Assembly: GCF_051014445.1 (NCBI RefSeq)
Contig: NC_135134.1
Location: 2,819,672-2,883,671 of the forward strand
Source: Colletes latitarsis
Lineage: Eukaryota; Arthropoda; Insecta; Hymenoptera; Colletidae
Reading direction: 5' to 3'
Length of the DNA stretch: 64,000 bases
The notes below the pieces were generated by a model. It worked only from the letters and a program-made list of their open reading frames with translations, did no database searches and was not told the origin of the DNA. Every line of letters starts with the position of its first letter. Positions within the stretch are counted from its first letter, which is position 1. This document shows, one piece after another, positions 10,971-21,800 of the stretch. A program made the position numbers and the translations under genes.

Positions 10971-11339
10971 TCATGCTGGTCGACCGACGACGCCGCTGTT
11001 TTTTTTCTCAGCGGCTAGTTGCGTCAGTTCCGTAGCAATGTACGCCTGAAACTCCATAAACATAGTCTCCCATGCTTCAATTCCACCTTTCAAAACGAAG
11101 TTGCTTTTCTCGCACTTCGCAGGTGGATATTTTCTTCGAACAGCCAAGTACTGATAAACAGCTTTCTTGTACTGTTCGGAAACCGAGTCGAGCTTTGACT
11201 TGAGAAGTATCTCATTGTACTGAGCTCGACCTCGTTTCTTTAAATTTGTTATCGACCGTGACATTGCTTCAAACCGGCAGGTCAGGTCATCGAAATCGAT
11301 TTCAATCTCGCTACGACCGACCTCTCTGGCCAATGCCAT
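10971..11339 (-). CDS. BEL/Pao gag, N-terminal part (upstream frame)
   Basis: The 122-codon opening of gag. The ATG sits in a strong context (ATCACCATGG) 105 bases downstream of the primer binding site. The segment is charged and probably helical (residues 1-110), as expected for the N-terminus of these gags. It reads 18 codons from the 8-A run at 10999-11006 onward before a TGA. Removing one base from that run would connect it to the downstream frame, so the two pieces are one gene split by a +1 insertion. Possible explanations are a true inactivating mutation, slippage at the A run during translation or transcription, or a sequencing error in a homopolymer. This copy shares promoter and leader with the whole element. 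Confidence 0.8.
   Translation of the reverse strand: MALAREVGRSEIEIDFDDLTCRFEAMSRSITNLKKRGRAQYNEILLKSKLDSVSEQYKKAVYQYLAVRRKYPPAKCEKSNFVLKGGIEAWETMFMEFQAYIATELTQLAAEKKNSGVVGRPA
10999..11006 (-). other. Frameshift at an 8-A homopolymer in gag
   Basis: The minus strand reads GAG followed by eight A and then CAGCGG. Upstream of this run gag coding lies in one frame and downstream in the next. The run is the only place where the switch can occur without breaking recognisable gag sequence. Confidence 0.8.
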
Positions 11340-11444
11340 GGTGATCTTTTATTCGAGGATTGAAAATCAACTCGAAAATTCGTCCCGTAAGTAGCGACTT
11401 ACGTGAACGTACTTGTAACTCTCTACTGTCTTTTCTTTCCTCGG

Positions 11445-11462
11445 ATCCGGCTCGAAGGACCA
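11445..11462 (-). other. Primer binding site, complementary to the tRNA-Tyr 3' end
   Basis: Read on the minus strand this is TGGTCCTTCGAGCCGGAT, two bases after the 5' LTR. Its complement, ATCCGGCTCGAAGGACCA, is the acceptor/T-arm 3' end of eukaryotic tRNA-Tyr including CCA. The 18-base match is perfect to the tRNA as I know it. It sets the orientation and the point of minus-strand priming. Confidence 0.85.
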
Positions 11463-11464
11463 AA

Positions 11465-13351
11465 TGTTAAAGTACTAAGGGACTTTAACGTGGGTCCGGA
11501 TGAGGAAACAGACAGGGAGAGAAATTGTTACAAGTTTTTCAATAACGTTTTTTATTTTACAAAAATAGAACTAAACTTATCACAACATTAGAACAAAAAA
11601 AACTAGAAACTAAAAGAAAAACTGACGACGGCTCCTTTTGCGGCCTCGTCTCCTCTTTCTTTGTCTCCTGTTTAATTTCCTACTGCGGAGGCTTTCTGAA
11701 ACAAAAGAATCCGCCTAATAAATACATTTGCGGACAAGTCAACAATCGCGCGCTCGTCAGCTGTTTCTCGCGCTCCAGCGACAGTCTGGTGTGCTTGGAG
11801 GGGAGAGCTGGCTGGCTATCTAGCGCTCTAGCTAGTGGACTGTATTCTTCTCTTTCTGGTCGATGAGATTCTCTTTCTACGATCTCACCGACGCGCACAA
11901 CCGGGTAGACGAGCTTTTCTCCGTTCTACCGGGTTCTCTTTGCAATGCCACGGACGGGAAACCAAATGGAGGTTGTAAGGCTCCAAGAGGCTATATCCCG
12001 CGAGCACGCTCCCCGTGCGGGTGGCGTTTCTACACCACCCACGCAAGAGGACGTCTTGTCCTAGTTCGGCTCCCTCGTCAGCTGCTCCTCAGGAGCGACC
12101 TGCGGTATGCACACGTGGTTGCCAAGCCGGCGATTCCTTCATCAAAGGAACGCCCGGCAGCCAGCCGTGGCTACCTCGACGGAGGCTCCTGTCCCGAGGA
12201 ACTGGCCTGCGGCTCACCGGTTCAGGACTCAATCCCCTGCAATTCCAACCACCCTACGTTCACAGCCCAGTGTGGTCGACTCACAGCTGGTAGTGGGTGT
12301 AGCGATGGAAGGAAGGCTCTTCGAACCCTTTGCTCCACCGTACGCTTAGGCCCTACTTATTGTCCCCTCACGACGGTATATTGGAGCGGGTTCTCTGACG
12401 CCCGATGCACGGAGAGCACCACGAAGTGATATTCTTTCTGAATATCTATCTTCCGGTTGCTCCTACGCCGTATAGCTCTAATCTTGGTCGGTGAAACTTT
12501 CCACCCCACCGGTCGGTGTACTCTCACTGGTACACAGGACGGGTGGTTCCAGTGGGTTTCGTATGACCTCTAGAAACGGTGAACTACCACTAGGTGATAC
12601 CTGTATGTCGGTATCAGCCCTCCAGTAGCTCTAACCGGATAATTGGAAGAAGACTCAAGGCGATCCACACCGAATCTCCAACGTCGCAGTCGCATCCACG
12701 AACTGCAACGTTCAATCACAATCCTGCGTCTACGATCGCTTCACACTCGGCGTGCCTTGCGATCGCTGCAACGTCAGGCAGATTGTCCGTTTTCTGGGGA
12801 AAATCTCAAGTCGCTATGACGAGATTTTCCAATAAACTATTTGTCCGCAAACTGATTCTATTACGAGGAGAGAGATCAGCTCATCCACCTCGGAGCTCGT
12901 AGGGAAATGGGAACGCGACCGTCACAAGGTCCGCTCTCGATCGCCGACGGCTCAAGAATGAACCGTGACGATCTGCAAGCAGCGACGGCCGCGGCCGGCT
13001 CCGTCGCGCAAGCGCAGAACCGGGTAGCTACGCCTCGCGTTGCTGGGCCCGGGCTGCTACGCGCCGCGTGGCCACGGCGCGGCGCTGCCGCGTTTCGTCT
13101 ATCGATCTTTTTCCGATAGATCTCTTTTCTCTCTCTTTCTCAGCGCTAACAACACATTCCTAGAATTTGCTCCAAAACTCGAGAATTTCAGTGAAGCTAG
13201 CTTGAAAAAACACGTAAATAGCCGCGGTATACCAATCTGAACGATGAAAAATTTCCATGTCAGCACAACCATCTAGAATTACGCGAATTCCATATAGATA
13301 CGGGCATCGCGGCCGAGTTTCTGCGTCTCGGACTCATGCGATATTTAAACA
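11465..13351 (-). repeat. 5' LTR (right copy)
   Basis: A 1,887-bp repeat matching 6242-8128. In the element's direction this copy comes first and should hold the promoter and transcription start. I could not identify a convincing TATA box. Its U5 end (11465-11489) carries the inverted repeat GTTAAAGT/ACTTTAAC directly next to the primer binding site. The absence of visible differences from the other LTR indicates a very young insertion, since the two LTRs are made identical at integration. Confidence 0.95.
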
Positions 13352-13356
13352 AGTAT
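13352..13356. repeat. Target-site duplication (right), AGTAT
   Basis: This is the second copy of the five bases at 6237-6241. The satellite resumes in exact monomer phase: 133 bases on the left plus 219 on the right make 352, two monomers. Confidence 0.9.
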
Positions 13357-16300
13357 ATTAGAGGATAACGCAGGTTACGTCTGGGTTAGTTCTGGTATTT
13401 GCAATCATCTGGCTCGTAATTTCACAATTTTCGCGTACTTGTTGGCCAGATCTTGGGTTTTCTGTGGTTTGGATTCCGTCATAATGTGGTTCCACACCGA
13501 AGCAGTCCATGAAACCTGGTTGCGATGAATATTTTGGAGGATAACGCTGGTTATGTTTGGGTCAGTTCTGGCATTTGCAATCATCTGGCTCGTACTTTCG
13601 CATTTTTCGCATACTTGTTGGCCAAATCCTGGGCTTTTTCTGGTTTGGATCACGTAGTAATGCGGTACCACACCGTAACAGTCAATTAAACCTGGTTGCG
13701 ATTAATATTTTGGAGGATAACGCCGGTTATGTCTCGGTTAGGCCTGGGATTTGCCCTCAGCTGGCTCGTACCATCGCATTTTTCGCCTACTTGTTGGCAA
13801 GATCCTGGGCTTTTTCTGGTTCGGATCACGTAGTACTGCGGTACCACACCGAAACAGTCAATTAAACCCGGTTGCGAGTAATATTTTAGAGGATAACGCC
13901 GGTTATGTCTCGGTTAGGTCTGGGATTTGCCCTCATCTGGCTCGTACTTTCGCATTTCTCGCATACTTGTTGGCCATATCCAGGGCTTTTTCGGGTTTGT
14001 ATCCCGTCGTAATGTGGTTCCACACCGAAACAGTCAATTAAACCTGGTTGCGATTAATATTTTAGAGGATAACGCCGGTTATGTCTCGGTTAGTTCTGGT
14101 ATTTGCAATCATCTGGCTCCCACTTTCGCATTGTTCGCATACTTGTTGGCCAGATCCTGGGCTTTTTCTGGTTTGGATCACGTAGTAATGCGGTACCACA
14201 CCGAAGCAGTCAATTAAACCTGGTTGCGATTAACATTTTAGAGGATAACGCCGGTTATTTCTCGGTTAGGTCTGGGATTTGCCCTCATGAGTCACGTACT
14301 TTCGCATTTTTCGCATACTTGTTGGCACGATCCAGGGCTTTTTCTGGTTTGGATCATGAAGTAATGCGGTACCACACCGAAGCAGTCAATTAAACCTGGT
14401 TCCGATTAATAGTTTAGAGGATAACGCTGGTTATGTCTGGGCTAGTTCTGGTATTTGGAAACATCTGGGTCATACTTTCGCAATTTTCGCGTACTTGTTG
14501 GCCAGATCTTGGGTTTTTTGTGGTTTGGATCCCGTCGTAATGTGGTTCCACACCGAAGCAGCCAATTAAACCTGGTTGCGATGAATATTTTGGAGGATAA
14601 CGCTGGTTATGTTTGGGTTAGTTCTGGTATTTGCAATCATCCGTCTCGTACTTTCACATTTTTCGCATACTTGTTGGCCAGATCCTGGGGTTTTTCTGGT
14701 TTGTATCACGTAGTAATATGGTACCACACTGAAACAGTCAATAGAAGCTGGTTCCGAATAGTATTCTAGAAGATAACGCTGGTTATGTCTGGGTTAGTTC
14801 TGGTATTTGCAACCATCTGGCTCATACTTTCGCGATTTCGCATACTTGTTGGCCAGGTCCTGGGTTTTTTCTGGTTTGGATCCCGAAGTAATGAAATTCC
14901 ACACCGAAACAGTCAATTAAACCTAGTTGCGAATAATATTTTAGAGGATAACGCCGGTTATGTCACGGTTAGGTCTGGGATTTGCCCTCATCTGGCTCGC
15001 ACTTTCGCATTTTACGCATACTTGTTGACCAGATCCTGGGCTTTTTCTGGTTTGGATCACGTAGTAATATGGTACCACACTGAAACAGTCAGTAGAGGAT
15101 GGCTCGGAATAGTATTTTAGAGGATAACGCCGGTTATGTGTGGGTTAAGTCTGGTATTTGCCCTCAACTGGCTCGTACTTCCGCATTTTGAGCATACTTA
15201 TTGGTCAGATCCTCGTCTTTTCCTGGTTTGGATCACGAAGTAACGCAGTACCACACCGACACACTCAATTAATCCTGGTTGCGATTAATATTTTGGAGGA
15301 TAACGCCGGTTATGCCTCGGTTAGGTCTGGGATTTGCCCTCATTTGGCTCGTACCGTCGCACTTTTCGCCTACTTGTTGGCAAGATCCTGGGCTTATTCT
15401 GGTTTGAATAACGTAGTAATGCGGTACCACACCGAAGCAGTCAATTAAACCTGGTTGCGATTAATATTTTAGAGGATAACGCTGGTTATGTCTGGGTTAG
15501 GTCTGGTACTTGCCCTCATCTGGCTCGTACTTTCGCATTTTTCGCATACTTGTTGGCCAGATCCTGGCCTTTTTCTGGCTTGGACCACGTAGTAATCAGG
15601 TAAGACACTGAAACAGTCAACTAACCTGGTTCCGATTAATATTTTAGAGGATAACGCTGGTTATGTCTGGGTTAGTTCTGGTATTTGTAATCATCTGGCT
15701 CATACTTTCGCAATTTTCGCGTACTTGTTGGCCAGATCCTAGGGTGTTTCTGGTTTGGATCACGTAGTAATGTGGTGCCACACTGAAACAGTCAATAAAA
15801 GCTGGTCCAGATTTGTATTTTAGAGGATAACGCTGTTTATGTCTGGGTTAGGTCGGGAGTTTGCCCTCATCTGCCTCGTACTTTCGCATTTTTCGCATAC
15901 TTGTTGGCCAGACCCTGGCCTTTTTCTGGTTTGGATCACGTACTAATGTGGTACCACACTGAGACGGTCAATAAAAGCTGGTTCCGATTATTATTTTAGG
16001 GGAGAACGCTTGTTTTGTCTGGGTTACTGCTGGTATATGCAATCATCCGGCTCATACTTTCGCATTTTTCGCATACTTGTTGACCAGATCCTGGGCTTTT
16101 TCTGGATTGGATCACGTAGCAATATGTCACCTCACTGAAGCAGTCAATAGAAGCTGGTTCCGAATAGTATTTAAGAGAATAACGCTCGTTATGTCTGGGT
16201 TAGTTCTGGTATTTGCAACCATGTGGCTCATGCTTTCGCGATTTCGCATACTTCTTGGCCAGAACCTGGCCTGTTTCTGGCTCGGACCACGTAGTAATGA

Positions 16301-18114
16301 GGTACCACACTGAAACAGTCAATTAAACCTGGTTCCGATTAATATTTTGGAGGATAACGCTGGTTATATTTGGGTTAGTTCTGGTATTTGCAATCATCTG
16401 GCTCGTACTTTCACATTTTTCGCATACTTGTTGGCCAGATCCTGGGGTTTTTCTGGTTTGGATCATGTAGTAATGTGGTACCACACTGAAACAGTCAATA
16501 AATGCTGGTCCCGATTAGTATTTTAGAGGATAACGCCGGTTATGTCTGGGTTAAGTCTGGTATTTGCCCTCAACTGGCTCGTACTTCCGCATTTTGCGCA
16601 TACTTATTGGGCTGATCCTCGTCTTTTTCTGGTTTGGATCACGAAGTAACGCAGTACCACACCGACACACTCAATTAATCCTGGTTGCGATAAATATTTT
16701 GGAGGATAACGCCGGTTGTGTCTGGGTTAGGTCTGGTGTTTGCCCCCATCTGGTTCGTACCTTCGCATTTTTCGCTTACTTGTTGGCCAGATCCCGACCT
16801 TTTTCTGGTTTGGATCACGTACTAATACGGTGCCAGACCGTAGCAGTCAATTAAGCCTGGTTGCGATTAATATTTTGGAGGATAACGCCGGTTATGCCTC
16901 GGTTAGGTCTGGAATTTGCCCTCATTTGGCTCGTACCGTCGCACTTTTCGCCTACTTGTTGGCAAGATCCTGGGCTTTTTCTGGGTTGAATAACGTAGTA
17001 ATGCGGTACCACACCGAAGCAGTCAATTAAACCTGGTTGCGATTAATATTTTAGAGGATAACACTGGTTATGTCTGGGTTAGGTCTGGTACTTGCCCTCA
17101 TCTGGCTCGTACTGTCGCATTTTTCGCAAACTTGTTGGCCAGATCCTGGGCTTTTTCTGGTTTGGATCACGTAGCAATATGTCACCTCACTGAAACAGTC
17201 AATAGAAGCTGGTTCCGAATAGTATTGTAGAGGATAACGCTGTTTATGTCTGGGTTAGTTCTGGTACTTGCAACCATCTGGCTCATGCTTTCGCGATTTC
17301 GCATACTTCTTGGCCAGAACCTGGCCTGTTTCTGGCTCGGACCACGTAGTGATGAGGTACCACACTGAAACAGTCAATTAAACCTGGTTCCGATTAATAT
17401 TTTGGAGGATAACGCTGGTTATGTTTGGGTTAGTTCTGGTATTTGCAATCATCTGGCTCGTACTTTCACATTTTTCGCATACTTGTTGGCCAGATCCTGG
17501 GTTTTTTCTGGTTTGGAGGCCCGTAGTAATGAGATTCCACACCGAAACAGTCAATTAAACCTGGTTGCGATTTATATTTTAGAGGATAACGCTGGTAATG
17601 TCTCGGTTGGGTCTGGTATTTGCCGTCATCTGGCTCGTATTTTCGCATTTTTCGCATACTTGTTGGCCAGATCCTGGCCTTTTTCATGCTTGGACAACGT
17701 AGTAATATGGCACCACACTGAAACAGTCAATTAAACCGGTTTCCGATTAATATTTTAGAGGATAACGCCGGTAATGTCTCGGTAAGGTCTGGGATTTGCA
17801 GTCATCTGGCTCGTACTTTCGCATTTTTCGCATACTTGTTGGCCAGATCCTCGGATTATTCTGGTTTCGATCCCGTAGTAATGAGGTTCCACACCGAAAC
17901 AGTTAATTACACCTGGATGCGATTAATATTTTAGAGGATAACGCCGGTTATGTCTGGGTTAGTTCTGGTATTTGCCCCCATCTGGCTCGTACTTTCGCAT
18001 TTTTTGCATACTTGTTGGCCAGATCCAGGGCTTTTTCTGGCTTGGACCGAGTAGTAATGTGGGACCACACTGAAGCAGTCAATTAAACCTGGTTGCGATT
18101 AATATTTTAGAGGA

Positions 18115-18818
18115 TAACGCCGGTTATGTTTGGGTTAGGTCTGGTATATGCCCTCATCTGGCTCGTACTTTCGCATTTTTCGCATACTTGTTGGCCAGAT
18201 CCTGGCCTTTTTCTGGCTTGGACCAAGTAGTAATGTGGGACCACACTCAATCAGTCAATTAAACCTGGTTGCGATTAATATTTTAGAGGATAACGCCGGT
18301 TATGTCCGGGTTAGGTCTGGGATTTGCCCTCATCTTGCTCGTGCTTTCGTATTTTTCGCATACTTGTTGGCCAGATCCTGGCCTTTTTCTGGCTTGGACC
18401 GAGTAGTAATGTGGGACCACACTGAAACAGTCAATTAAACCTGGTTGCGATTAATATTTTAGAGGATAACGCCGGTTATGTTTGGGTTAGGTCTGGTATA
18501 TGCCCTCATCTGGCTCGTACTTTCGCATTTTTCGCATACTTGTTGGCCAGATCCTGGCCTTTTTCTGGCTTGGACCAAGTAGTAATGTGGGACCACACTC
18601 AATCAGTCAATTAAACCTGGTTGCGATTAATATTTTAGAGGATAACGCCGGTTATGTCCGGGTTAGGTCTGGGATTTGCCCTCATCTGGCTCGTACTTTC
18701 GCATTTCTCGCATACTTGTTGCCCATATCCTGGCCTTCTTCGGGTTTGTATCCCGTCGTAATGTGGTTCCACACCGAAACAGTCAATTAAACCTGGTTGC
18801 GATTAATATTTTAGAGGA
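18115..18818. repeat. Near-perfect tandem duplication of a 352-bp two-monomer unit
   Basis: The pair of monomers beginning near 18115 is repeated 352 bases later, including the rare variants GGTCTGGTATATGCC and CCACACTCAATCAGTC. It is a recent unequal-exchange product within the array. Confidence 0.8.
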
Positions 18819-21800
18819 TAACGCCGGTTATGTCCGGGTTAGGTCTGGGATTTGCCCTCATCTGGCTCGTACCTTCGCATTTTTCGCCTACTTGTTGGCC
18901 CGATATTGGCCTTTTTCTGGCTTGGACCAAGTAGTAATGTGGGACCACACTCAAACAGTCAATTAAACCTGTTTGCGATTAATATTTTAGAGGATAACGC
19001 CGGTTATGTCCGGATTAGGTCTGGGATTTGCTCTCATCTGGCTCGTACTTTCGCATTTCTCGCATACTTGTTGCCCATATCCAGGGCTTCTTCGGGTTTG
19101 CATCCCGTCGTAATGTGGTTCCACACCGAAACAGTCAATTAAACCTGGTTGCGATTATTATTTTAGAGGACAACGCCGGTTATGTCCGGGTTAGGTCTGG
19201 GATTTGCCCTCATCTGGCTCGTACCATCGCATTTTTCGCATACTTGTTGCCCATATCCTGGGCTTCTTCGGGTTTGTATCCCGTCGTAAATGTGGTTCTA
19301 CACCGAAACAGTCAATTAAACCTGGTTGCGATTAATATTTTAGAGGATAACGCCGGTTATGTCCGGGTTAGGTCTGGGATCTGCCCTCATCTGGCTCGTA
19401 CTTTCGCATTTCTCGCATACTTGTTGGCCAGATCCTGGGATTTCTCTGGTCTGGATCACGTAGTAACGTGGTTCCACACCGAAACAGTCAATTAAACCTG
19501 GTTGCGATTAATATTTTAGAGAATAACGCCGGTTATGTCTGGGTTAGGTCTGGTATTTGCAATCATCTGGCTCAGACTTATCGCAATTTTCGCGTACTTG
19601 TTGGCCAGATCTTGGGTTTTTTGTGGTTTGGATTCCGTCGCAATGTGGTTCCACACCGAAGCAGTCAATGAAACCTGGTTGCGATGAATATTTTCGAGGA
19701 TAACGCTGGTTATGTTTGGGTTAGTTCTGGTATTTGCAATCATCAGGCTCGTACTTTCGAATTTTTCGCATACTTGTTGGCCAGATCCTGGCTTTTTTCT
19801 GGCTTGGACCAAGTAGTAATGTGGGACCACACTCAATCAGTCAATTAAACCTGGTTGCGATTAATATTTTAGAGGATAACGCCGCTTATGTCTCGGTTAG
19901 GTCTGGGATTTTCCCTCATCTGGCCCGTAATTTCGCATTTTGCGCATACTTGTTGGCCAGATCCTGGCCTTTTTCATGCTTGGACCACGTAGTAATGTGG
20001 TACCACAACGGAACAGTCAATTAAACCTGGGTGCAATTAATATTTTAGAAGATAACGCCGGTTATGTCTGGGTTAGTTCTGGTATTTGCCCTCATCTGGC
20101 TCGCACTTTCGCATCTTTCGCATACTTGATGGCTAGATCCTGGCCTTTTTCTGGTTTGGATCACGTAGTAATGCGGTACCACACCGAAACAGTCAATTAA
20201 ACCAGGTTTCGATTAATATTTTAGAGAATAACGCCGGTTATATCTCGGTTAGGTATGGGATTTGCCCTGATCTGGCTCCTACTTTCGCATTTTTCGCATA
20301 CTTGTTGGCCAGTTCCTGGCCTTTTTCTGGCTTGGACCAAGTAGTAATGTGGGACCACACTCAAACAGTCAATTAAACCTGGTTGCGATTAATATTTTAG
20401 AGGATAACGCCGGTTATGTCTCGGTTAGGTCTTGGATTTGCCCTCATCTGTCTCGTACCTTCGCATTTTTCGCCTACTTGTTGCCCATATCCTGGGCTTC
20501 TTCGGGTTTGTATCCCGTCGTAATGTGGTTCCACACCGAAACAGTCAATTAAACCTGGTTGCGATTAATATTTTAGAGGATAACGCCGGGTATGTCCGGG
20601 TTAGGTCTGGGATTTACCCTCATCTGGCTCGTACTTTCGCATTTCTCGCATACTTGTTGCCCATATCCAGGGCTTCATCGGGTTTGTATCCCGTCGTAAT
20701 GTGGGACCACACTCAAACAGTCAATTACACCTGGTTGCGATTAATATTTTACAGGATAACGCAGGTTATTTCCGGGTTAGATCTGGGGTTTGCCCTCATC
20801 TGGCTCGTACATTCGCATTTCTCGCATACTTGTTGCCCATATCCTGGGCTTCTTCGGGTTTGTATCCCGTCGTAATGTGGTTCCACACCGAAAGAGTCAA
20901 TTAAACCTGGTTGCGATTAATATTTTAGAGGATAACGCCGCTTATGTCTCGGTTAGGTCTGGGATTTTCCCTCATCTGGCCCGTAATTTCGCATTTTGCG
21001 CATACTTGTTGGCCAGATCCTGGCCTTTGTCATGCTTGGACCACGTAGTAATGTGGTACCACACCGAAACAGTCAATTAAACCTGGGTGCAATTAATATT
21101 TTAGAAGATAACGCCGGTTATGTCTGGGTTAGTTCTGGTATTTGCCCTCATCTGGCTCGCACTTTCGCATCTTTCGCATACTTGATGGCTAGATCCTGGC
21201 CTTTTTCTGGTTTGGATCACGTAGTAATGCGGTACCACACCGAAACAGTCAATTAAACCTGGTTGCGATTAATATTTTAGAGGATAACGCCGGTTATATC
21301 TCGGTTAGGTCTGGGATTTACCCTCATGTGGCTCGTACTTTCGCATTTTTCGCATACTCGTTGGCCAGATCCTGGCCTTTTTCTGGCTTGGACCACGTAG
21401 TAATGTGGTACGACACTGAAACATTCAATTAGACCTGGTTCAGATTAATATTTTAGAGTATAACGCCGGCTATGTCTGGGTTAGTTCTGGTATTTGCCCT
21501 CATCTGGCTCGCACTTTCGCATTTTTCGCATAATTGTTGGCCAGATCCTGGCCTTTTTCTGGCTTGCACCAAGTAGTAATGTGGGACCACACTCAAACAG
21601 TCAATTAAACCTGGTTGCGATTAATATTTTAGAGGATAACGCCGGTTATGTCCGGGTTAGGTCTGGGATTTGCCCTCATCTGGCTCGTACCATCGCATTT
21701 TTCGCATGCTTGTTGGCCAGATCCTGGGGTTTCTCTGGTCTGGATCACGTAGTAACGTGGTTCCACACCGAAACAGTCAATTAAATCTGGTTGCGATTAA

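Larger units (their letters stand above)
6242..13351 (-). mobile_element. BEL/Pao-type LTR retrotransposon lacking pol, inserted in satellite
   Basis: A 7,110-bp element transcribed on the minus strand: 5' LTR 11465-13351, primer binding site 11445-11462, gag 9968-11339, a stretch without recognisable coding at 8905-9967, an accessory ORF at 8266-8904, polypurine tract 8131-8141, and 3' LTR 6242-8128. Both LTRs are 1,887 bp with a constant offset of 5,223, and I found no difference on reading. They begin TG and end CA. The internal region is only 3,336 bp. A complete BEL/Pao element has a single gag-pol ORF with protease, RT, RNase H and integrase, and none of these can be seen here. The family assignment rests on gag (DUF1759-like region plus CX2C/HHTLLH knuckles). 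The element has intact ends and a perfect target duplication, so it is probably a recent non-autonomous insertion mobilised in trans. Confidence 0.92.

Noticed and set aside
8129..11464. Hidden pol (RT or integrase) remnants
   Set aside because: I read the minus-strand frames for RT, RNase H and integrase motifs and found none. The interior is too short for pol in addition to gag and the accessory ORF.
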